Assembly: GCA_024644535.1 (NCBI GenBank)
Contig: JAHEKX010000013.1
Location: 1 to 64,000, forward strand
Origin: Gammaproteobacteria bacterium
GTDB taxonomy: Bacteria > Pseudomonadota > Gammaproteobacteria > Pseudomonadales > Halieaceae
Direction: 5' to 3'
DNA: 64,000 nucleotides
A program made the translations under genes and the position numbers. The notes beneath the pieces are model-generated. The model searched no databases. It saw only the letters and a list, made by a program, of their open reading frames with translations, and had not been told where the DNA came from. Shown piece by piece: positions 58,478-64,000 of the stretch. Numbering within the stretch: position 1 is the first letter of the stretch; every line of letters starts with the position of its first letter.

Positions 58478-59665
58478 ATGCGTTCGATATCTGATCCTTT
58501 TTCACCCGTTGCTAAGTCGGAGCTTGCGATTCAGGGCACAGAGCCAATTCCGGCCGAGGTATACCACTGCCCAAAATATTTTGAGCTGGAGCGGGATGCT
58601 ATATTTAAGTGCGCGTGGCTGCAGCTCGGTCACGTTTGTGAGCTGCCTGATGATGGCGCGTTTATAGTCGTACCTGTAGAGGTGGCAAAGACCAGTATTC
58701 TGATTACCAGAGTGAAAGGTGGAGAGCTTCGGGCCTTCCACAATGTGTGCCCTCATCGTGGTACTCGTTTAGTGAGCGATTGCGCTGGACGAGCCACTCG
58801 CTTTACATGCCCCTATCACGCCTGGACCTTTGCAAATGATGGGCGTTTGCTTGGTGCGCCAGACGCCGATAATTTTTATTTTGACGTGTCTGCAAGCCAT
58901 TTGCCGGAGGTCGCAGTCGACGTTTGTGGTGGCTTTATATTTGTGAATCTGCAGCGTGAACCTGCGCAGACCTTGCGCCAATTTTTAGGGGATCTGGCGC
59001 CAGAATTACAAAAAATACCCCACGCTCAAGCGACTACATTCTCGGAATACACCTACGAAGTGCAGGCGAACTGGAAGTTAACTTACGATAATTTTCAAGA
59101 AAACTATCACTTGCGTTTCATTCATCCCCGCTCCGGAGCAGCGGCAGGTGGTCCCGAAAACCCGTTTGGTTATCCGGAAGGCTATGCGTTCCATGATCCG
59201 CACCGTACACAGACGATCTGGTCCAATCCTAATCCACCAGTAAAACCTTTCCAGGCAGTTGCCTTTGGGGCATTAGCGAATTCTATTGCGGCAGCTGGAG
59301 GAAATTTCGGGGTCAATACGTACTTTGGGGTTTTTCCTAATTTATTTGTGCTCGGCAAAGGTATGACGCCTTTTAGCCAGTGCATTATGCCGATCGCACC
59401 CAACCGAACTAGAAGTATTATCAGACTGTACTGGAATGGCGATGATGATTCAGCGGCGAAGCGATTTGGACGTGAATACGCTACCGCGCTTGCTATGGAT
59501 ATTCACAGTGAAGATCGAGATATGATTGAACGAGGACAGCAAGGTCTGGAAAGTGGCGCTATCAGCCATATTCATTTTCAGTCGCAGGAAGTTTTGTGTC
59601 GGCATTTGTACAATCAAGTTGATCAAAAAGTAAAAGCATATCAGCGTGAGCAAGGGGATCTTTAA
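58478..59665 (+). CDS. Rieske non-haem iron oxygenase, alpha subunit
   Basis: Oxygenase of 395 aa. Rieske ligands are C91-x-H93 (CPHRGTRL) and C111-x2-H114 (CPYHAWTF). Mononuclear iron site: DNFQENYHLRFIH with His211 and His216; the bridging position is Glu208. Like the enzyme at 39906-41282, this is the Glu-bridged class. RBS GAAAGGTGAG precedes the ATG. It overlaps a small unknown gene by one base (TAATG) and is divergent from acetoacetyl-CoA synthetase. Hydroxylation of a cyclic or carnitine-like substrate is possible; the electron donor may be the ferredoxin at 54404. Confidence 0.85.
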   Translation: MRSISDPFSPVAKSELAIQGTEPIPAEVYHCPKYFELERDAIFKCAWLQLGHVCELPDDGAFIVVPVEVAKTSILITRVKGGELRAFHNVCPHRGTRLVSDCAGRATRFTCPYHAWTFANDGRLLGAPDADNFYFDVSASHLPEVAVDVCGGFIFVNLQREPAQTLRQFLGDLAPELQKIPHAQATTFSEYTYEVQANWKLTYDNFQENYHLRFIHPRSGAAAGGPENPFGYPEGYAFHDPHRTQTIWSNPNPPVKPFQAVAFGALANSIAAAGGNFGVNTYFGVFPNLFVLGKGMTPFSQCIMPIAPNRTRSIIRLYWNGDDDSAAKRFGREYATALAMDIHSEDRDMIERGQQGLESGAISHIHFQSQEVLCRHLYNQVDQKVKAYQREQGDL

Positions 59666-60009
59666 TGGAGGTTTTGCTTCCCGAGATGTTCCGTGAGTGG
59701 CAAGTGTTTGTGGGGCAGTGGACGGCAACGGACGGTGATTCACGCCTGCGTGCCAGGCTCTCAAGTTCAAATGAAGAGAGGGAGCGTTTTTTTATGGCAT
59801 GTTCACATAGAGTACCTGACGCGCTGGCACACTTAGATCGTTGCCCCATAGCGGCTTGGACAGAAGGCGACCATCTTTTAATGAACTTGCTGCTGAGTCT
59901 TGCTCACGTTGCTCTCGCGGTCGAAACGCAAGGAGATGCTGAGACAGAGCATGCTCGATTCGCGCAGTACATGCATTACACCCAGACGCCGCGGCTGGTG
60001 ACAGAATGA
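59665..60009 (+). CDS. Small hypothetical protein, coupled to the Rieske oxygenase
   Basis: Protein of 114 aa that I do not recognise. It starts one base into the oxygenase stop (TAATGG), which suggests translational coupling. It is soluble, without a signal peptide, and predominantly helical-looking (SSSNEERERFFMACSHRVPDA, then LLMNLLLSLAHVALAVE). It could be a non-catalytic accessory of the oxygenase, but not a standard beta subunit, being too short and lacking that fold's pattern. Confidence 0.5.
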   Translation: MEVLLPEMFREWQVFVGQWTATDGDSRLRARLSSSNEERERFFMACSHRVPDALAHLDRCPIAAWTEGDHLLMNLLLSLAHVALAVETQGDAETEHARFAQYMHYTQTPRLVTE

Positions 60010-60105
60010 GAATTTACTTGATTCACTAGAGCCGTGCTTTGGAGCCGAGCGACCTCACAATCCGCAAGTCTCCAGTCCAGGCTGTCGGTTTTGATTCCCC
60101 GATAG

Positions 60106-60146
60106 TAGACAACTCTGTTGAATAGCTCGGAAGCTGTGTGTATAGT
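60106..60146 (+). promoter_or_regulatory. Promoter with operator copy H over the -35 box
   Basis: Core CAACTCTGTTG (60110-60120) runs into TTGAAT (60118-60123), then exactly 17 nt, then TATAGT (60141-60146), preceded by TG. This is a good extended -10 sigma70-like promoter 31 bp before the thiolase start. The overlapping palindrome fits repression by the shared regulator. Confidence 0.55.
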
Positions 60147-60176
60147 TTTCTAAAATTTAGTTACCGAGAGTTCAAC

Positions 60177-61430
60177 ATGAGCGAAGCCTATATTATTGAC
60201 GCAGTCCGAACACCCCGAGGAGCAGGTAAGCCTGGGAAAGGCGGTCTAGTGAATTGTCATCCGCAGCATTTGGCAGCAACCGTGATGCGTGCGATAGCAG
60301 ATCGCAACGATCTAGGGGAAAACACGATCGATGATGTCATTTGGGGCACCAGCTCGCAGAAAGGAAAGCAGGGTGGCGACGTGGGTCGCATGGGGGCGCT
60401 GGACGCTGGACTGGGTATCGAAGTCAGTGGCGTTACTATGGATCGGTTTTGTGGCAGCGGTCTGACCTCTATTGCTCTGGCTGCAGGTCAGTTAAAAGCC
60501 GGTTTCGATGATCTGCTGATTGCCGGTGGTAGCGAAATGATGTCAGAAATAGAGAGCCAGCGGCGTTTAGAGCAAGAACACAAAATGCCCTCTGTTGGAC
60601 TCGGCACCGGTAACTTACGGCTGCAAGCCAAGTTCCCACAGTCGCATCAGGGCGTATGTGCTGATGCGGTTGCGTCTATTGAAGGTATCGATCGTTTAGC
60701 ATTAGATGCTATCGCAATTGAAAGTCAAAATCGGGCAGATGTCGCGATACGCGAGGGAAGATTCAAACAGTCTATTGTTCCGGTTTTAGGGGATGATGGT
60801 GAGGTGATTCTCGCTCATGATGAACACCCAAGACCGGGTACGACACTCGAAGATTTGGCGCAGTTGGCACCTAGCTTTGCTCAAATATCCGAGATGGTCA
60901 TTGATCGTCAGGGGACTACATTCAAAGGGCTCATCAATAAAGTTTATCCCGACGTAGACATTCAGCACTTTCATCATGCAGGAAATAGTTCGGGCGTGGT
61001 CGATGGTGCCGCTGCACTTCTACTTGCGTCTAAACATACCGTACAAAAGCAGGGCTTAAAGCCTCGTGCGCGCATCGTTATGACTGCCAATGTGGGTAGC
61101 TGTCCAACACTAATGCTTAACTCTCCGGTGGCGGCTGCCAAAAAGGTACTACAAAAAGCGGGATTGACGCTTGCTGACATTGACTTGTGGGAGGTCAATG
61201 AGGCTTTTGCGGTTGTTGTAGAGAAGTTTATCCGTGATCTGGACTTGAATCGTGATCAAGTTAATGTCAACGGAGGCGCAATAGCAATGGGGCATCCGAT
61301 TGGTGCAACCGGCGCTGTGCTGGTGGGTACCGTCCTTGATGAATTAGAGCGTCGCGACTTGAAACGAGGTCTTATTACGATGTGCGCCGCTGGCGGCATG
61401 GGGCCGGCAATTATTATCGAGCGGGTGTAG
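60177..61430 (+). CDS. Acetyl-CoA acyltransferase (thiolase), FadA-like
   Basis: Thiolase of 417 aa. The nucleophile is Cys92 ([12 protein letters not shown]), the conserved His lies in [14 protein letters not shown], and the second Cys in [15 protein letters not shown]. It cleaves 3-ketoacyl-CoA with CoA, the last beta-oxidation step. The start at 60177 follows GAGAG; an earlier in-frame ATG at 60138 is within the promoter. It is directly followed by an E2-type acyltransferase gene. Operator copy H controls it. Confidence 0.9.
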   Translation: MSEAYIIDAVRTPRGAGKPGKGGLVNCHPQHLAATVMRAIADRNDLGENTIDDVIWGTSSQKGKQGGDVGRMGALDAGLGIEVSGVTMDRFCGSGLTSIALAAGQLKAGFDDLLIAGGSEMMSEIESQRRLEQEHKMPSVGLGTGNLRLQAKFPQSHQGVCADAVASIEGIDRLALDAIAIESQNRADVAIREGRFKQSIVPVLGDDGEVILAHDEHPRPGTTLEDLAQLAPSFAQISEMVIDRQGTTFKGLINKVYPDVDIQHFHHAGNSSGVVDGAAALLLASKHTVQKQGLKPRARIVMTANVGSCPTLMLNSPVAAAKKVLQKAGLTLADIDLWEVNEAFAVVVEKFIRDLDLNRDQVNVNGGAIAMGHPIGATGAVLVGTVLDELERRDLKRGLITMCAAGGMGPAIIIERV

Positions 61431-61432
61431 TC

Positions 61433-62176
61433 ATGAGCAATAAATTTTCAAACATGTTTCCATGGCCCGAGGACGACTTTTCTCAGTATGGCGCGGTCGA
61501 GCAAAAGGCTATCGGGAAAATTCAGCAGCATGTCGGTAAGGTGATGGACCGGAACTGGGTGTCTATCCCCCATGTGACGCACCATGACGATATTGATATT
61601 ACCGCCATAGAGCAGCGACGTAAGGACTGGAATAGCGCCAACCCAGAACAAAAGGTCAGTATCCTTCCGTGCTTGGTAAAGGCGGCTGTGGAAGTCCTAA
61701 AGCAGTATCCGAAATTTAACTGTTCGCTGAGTGCCGATGGATCAACGGTGACTCAGAAAAGCTACTACCACATGGGTATTGCGGTCGACGTTGAGTCAGG
61801 TTTACTGGTACCGGTTGTTCGGGACTGTGATGTTAAGTCGGTCACCGAGATTGCCGCGGACATCAACGACATGTCAACGAGAGCGAAGACTAAAGGACTG
61901 CCAATGTCCGACATGTCGGGTGGTTGTTTCACGCTTAGTTCCCTCGGGCACATTGGAGGTACAGGTTTTACGCCAATTATTAATGCGCCCGAAGTGGCGA
62001 TTTTGGGTGTCTGTAAAGCTCGTCAGGTGGTCTCTCTTGATGCTAAAGGACAAGTGGAAAGTCGGCTTATGCTACCGTTGTCGCTGAGTTATGATCACCG
62101 CGTGATTAACGGCGCGGACGCGGCGCGATTTATGGTGGCTTTTTCCGAGGCTCTTGAACGCGTTGAGTTTTCTTAA
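61433..62176 (+). CDS. Stand-alone 2-oxoacid dehydrogenase E2 catalytic domain
   Basis: Protein of 247 aa carrying only the trimer-forming acyltransferase domain of dihydrolipoyl acyltransferases. The catalytic motif [13 protein letters not shown] has His222 and Asn226; Asn in place of Asp also occurs in genuine E2 enzymes. Blocks [19 protein letters not shown] and [19 protein letters not shown] are present. The usual N-terminal lipoyl and peripheral-subunit-binding domains are absent, and no E1 or E3 is adjacent. It starts 3 bp after the thiolase stop, so is co-transcribed. Likely a CoA acyltransferase of the pathway rather than a 2-oxoacid dehydrogenase part. Confidence 0.8.
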   Translation: MSNKFSNMFPWPEDDFSQYGAVEQKAIGKIQQHVGKVMDRNWVSIPHVTHHDDIDITAIEQRRKDWNSANPEQKVSILPCLVKAAVEVLKQYPKFNCSLSADGSTVTQKSYYHMGIAVDVESGLLVPVVRDCDVKSVTEIAADINDMSTRAKTKGLPMSDMSGGCFTLSSLGHIGGTGFTPIINAPEVAILGVCKARQVVSLDAKGQVESRLMLPLSLSYDHRVINGADAARFMVAFSEALERVEFS

Positions 62177-62360
62177 GTGTTGCAGCGCTTCATTGTGGAG
62201 CGTGTCGCAGTGCTAGAGCCAAGCGATTAGGTGGCGCTTTTTTACTTTGGGTGCGCGCAATTTTGATATCATTTGAGTTATGCCTGAACCCGGTTAAGAC
62301 GTGATTAACCTGAATGAATTAAACTGGCGCGGCGGGTAGCCGAAGTTCGTGAAAAAATTA

Positions 62361-62382
62361 TTCAGTTTACTGGTATACTGAA
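62361..62382. promoter_or_regulatory. Near-perfect 22-bp palindrome, TetR operator candidate (decamer copy 2)
   Basis: Arms TTCAGTTTAC and GTATACTGAA around TG pair with one mismatch per arm. It lies 45 bp before the TetR start at 62427 and includes the GGTATACTGA decamer also found before the paralogous TetR at 23023. Confidence 0.55.
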
Positions 62383-62426
62383 CGCGGTTATGGTGAGCAG
62401 CTTACAGCTACAAGGTTGGTGAAAAA

Positions 62427-63089
62427 GTGTCAACGAGTGAACAATCCAGCGCGGCGAAAAAAAACGTGCGACGCAGAAATCCAGAGAAGACTCGTCAGGT
62501 GATTCTAGAGACAGCAAGCGCTTTGCTTGCGAAGAGCGGACCTGATGGAGTGAGCGTATCAGAGGTTGCCAACCTCGCCGGTATTAATCGAGGAACTGCT
62601 TACCATCATTTCCAAACGCGGGAAGAGCTTACCAATGCCACTATGGAGTGGGTAAGCGAGCGCCTTTGTGACGAGTTGTTCAGCGATCCCGACACTGATA
62701 ACTTCGATGTACGGCATAGCTCGACTGATATCGCGGATAGAATGGCAGCGTTTGCCATGAGTAATCCGGAGTTTGGAACGGCTTGGTTGCGGCGTATGCG
62801 GTTTAAAGAAGATCAGAGCAAAGATAGGTTTTGGAAGGCATTCGTCTCCCATATGGAGAAATTTTCAGAGTCTGACATCGCCGAAAAAAATATCGATGTG
62901 GAGGTCCATTCGTTTATCATGCTGGTTAGCACATTTCTATGGCCACTCTGGTGTAATGCGCAAAATTTGAGTCCGCGGAAACGGAAAGAGCTTCAAGTTC
63001 GGTTCCGAAACGAGGTTTTGCGGATGGAAATGTACGGAATCATCGATGAGCGTAAAATCGTCGAGAAACGCAAGCAACTGCAGAAGTAG
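62427..63089 (+). CDS. TetR family transcriptional regulator (paralogue of 23023-23712)
   Basis: Regulator of 220 aa, GTG start with AAGGTTGGTG upstream. The HTH VSVSEVANLAGINRGTAYHHF lies at residues ~39-59, and the N-terminal RRRNPEKTRQVILETASALL matches the TetR at 23023. It probably represses itself through the palindrome at 62361-62382. Nearest other genes are the thiolase/E2 operon upstream and a MarR gene downstream. Confidence 0.85.
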   Translation: MSTSEQSSAAKKNVRRRNPEKTRQVILETASALLAKSGPDGVSVSEVANLAGINRGTAYHHFQTREELTNATMEWVSERLCDELFSDPDTDNFDVRHSSTDIADRMAAFAMSNPEFGTAWLRRMRFKEDQSKDRFWKAFVSHMEKFSESDIAEKNIDVEVHSFIMLVSTFLWPLWCNAQNLSPRKRKELQVRFRNEVLRMEMYGIIDERKIVEKRKQLQK

Positions 63090-63366
63090 CTACCCACCCT
63101 GTAATAGAAATGCGAACGCTGACTTAGTGGGGACCCCAATGAGTCTAGCCCCTGTTCATGCCTCTGTATTTCCGACTGGACTATTTGGCACGGCATGATG
63201 TTTTGTGCGTCAAAACCCTCTCCCATGCAAGATGGGCAAATGCAACTTCCTTTTATTCATCAAAAATAAACCCCCAATACTTTGCTATCGGCTGGGTCAA
63301 TGCTCCTGACCTGGTCAATAGTGCAAGTTTATTAAGTCTTGCGACCATTTTTTTTTGCGGCATTTG

Positions 63367-63380
63367 ATAAGCATGCTTAT
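63367..63380. promoter_or_regulatory. Perfect 14-bp palindrome, MarR operator candidate
   Basis: ATAAGCATGCTTAT ends 3 bp before the MarR start codon at 63384, in a 249-294-bp gap (63090 onward) that contains no gene I can support. Such palindromes overlapping the start are typical MarR autoregulatory sites. Confidence 0.55.
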
Positions 63381-63383
63381 AAT

Positions 63384-63836
63384 ATGCCTATGCCACGATC
63401 TACCGTTAACTTTGTGCCGTCAAGCATTGGCTTTTTGCTGAATGACATTTCGCGCACGTTCCGTCGCCATTTTGATGTCAAGATGGCGGAATATGGTTTG
63501 ACGCAAGCGCAGTGGCGCGCGCTTCTTATCATTGCAACACGACAGGGTTGTACCCAGCGTGAGCTAGCTGATGCTTTGGAGGTGCAGCCCATTAGTGTCG
63601 CACGACTGCTGGACAGAATGGTCAAAGGAGGCTGGGTAAAGCGCGAGCCCTGCCCGAGTGACCGCAGGGCCCACCGCTTATATTTAACCTCACAGTGCGA
63701 TCCTATTCTTGAGGTCGCCAAGTCGGCATCCCAAGAAATTCTGGGCAGGGCGCATCAAGGAATTTCTGAGGCTGAGTTGGCACATTTGGCGGACACACTT
63801 GAGCGCATCAAAAACAATCTAGGTAAATCGAGTTAG
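63384..63836 (+). CDS. MarR family transcriptional regulator
   Basis: Regulator of 150 aa with the winged-helix core MAEYGLTQAQWRALLIIATRQ, CTQRELADALEVQPISVARLLDRM and WVKREPCPSDRRAHRLYLT, the canonical MarR wing (DxRxxxxxLT). The start may be 63384 or 63390; no strong RBS, consistent with a repressed or leaderless-like start beside the palindrome. The EmrA-like gene begins 9 bp after its stop, so it probably regulates efflux. Confidence 0.85.
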   Translation: MPMPRSTVNFVPSSIGFLLNDISRTFRRHFDVKMAEYGLTQAQWRALLIIATRQGCTQRELADALEVQPISVARLLDRMVKGGWVKREPCPSDRRAHRLYLTSQCDPILEVAKSASQEILGRAHQGISEAELAHLADTLERIKNNLGKSS

Positions 63837-63844
63837 GAGTTAGC

Positions 63845-64000
63845 GTGTCGAAAGGTAAAAAACGGGGAGCCATATTAGGTGTGGTTGCGATTGCCTTTGC
63901 GGTGATTGGGTTTTTGTATTACTCCCAAGCTGATGTGTTAATTACGGACAATGCCTATCTTAAATCTCAGCATGTGTATGTTAACGCGCAGGTCAGTGGC
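63845..64000 (+). CDS. HlyD/EmrA-type membrane fusion protein, N-terminal fragment (cut by window edge)
   Basis: The first 52 codons are visible. A GTG start follows GGAGTTAGC. Residues ~8-26 form one membrane segment (AILGVVAIAFAVIGFLYY), then LITDNAYLKSQHVYVNAQVSG, the EmrA/HlyD barrel-sandwich opening. With an inner-membrane MFS partner, usually the next gene, this would form a tripartite efflux pump. It shares an operon with the MarR gene. Confidence 0.75.
   Translation, partial: MSKGKKRGAILGVVAIAFAVIGFLYYSQADVLITDNAYLKSQHVYVNAQVSG

Overview
The window is bacterial chromosomal DNA: dense, short-spaced operons, Shine-Dalgarno sites and frequent GTG/TTG starts. Protein families (LuxC/LuxE-like reductases, QseBC-like two-component pair, AraC/TetR/GntR/MarR regulators, DUF1592/DUF1552 proteins) and mid-range base composition suggest a Gram-negative gammaproteobacterium, possibly a marine Cellvibrionales-type lineage. 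That placement is inference. I see no rRNA, tRNA, CRISPR array or insertion sequence.

Almost the whole window is a catabolic island for a cyclic or branched carboxylic-acid-type substrate. Several parts resemble steroid or bile-acid degradation: a 3-ketosteroid-dehydrogenase-like flavoprotein (2669-4333), a 3alpha-hydroxysteroid-dehydrogenase-like SDR (9174-9995), a DUF35/thiolase-like pair resembling side-chain aldolases (9998-11562), a FadE34-like fused acyl-CoA dehydrogenase and a large/small acyl-CoA dehydrogenase pair (23850-28943), and a nitronate-monooxygenase-like flavoprotein (29441-30418). The classic ring A/B cleavage genes (KshA, HsaC/TesB type) are not recognisable here, so the true substrate stays open; a terpenoid or other alicyclic acid is equally possible.

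Layout. 1-5850: divergent SDR/dehydratase and ligase/KstD-like/SDR/NTF2 operons. 5998-13647: divergent aldehyde dehydrogenase/SDR operon and 3alpha-HSD-like/DUF35/thiolase-like/DUF2889/amidohydrolase operon. 13728-16878: CMD/MaoC/CitE-like/sulfotransferase operon. 17019-22677: AraC and TetR regulators, a LuxE-LuxC fatty-acyl reductase pair, and an SDR. 23023-29384: TetR and the acyl-CoA dehydrogenase operon. 29441-39840: flavoprotein, AcuI-like reductase, beta-propeller, second ligase, dehydratase, CoA-transferase, thioesterase and exporter. 39906-43502: Rieske oxygenase, MFS importer, GntR. 43583-51031: an exported tri-haem cytochrome c, an unknown exported protein, a DUF1592-type haem lipoprotein, a Tat-exported DUF1552 protein and a two-component system. 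51180-62176: further SDRs, acyl-CoA dehydrogenase, ferredoxin, OYE flavoenzyme, acetoacetyl-CoA synthetase, second Rieske oxygenase, thiolase and a lone E2 catalytic domain. 62427-64000: TetR, MarR and the start of an EmrA/HlyD-type efflux gene.

The most striking unexplained signal is a 19-bp palindromic motif, consensus TANWCAACANTGTTGWNTA, found by eye in eight intergenic regions in front of eight catabolic or regulatory transcription units. It overlaps good sigma70-like elements at two of them, so the scattered operons look like one regulon under a shared repressor. Separate palindromes lie in front of two of the TetR genes and of the MarR gene.
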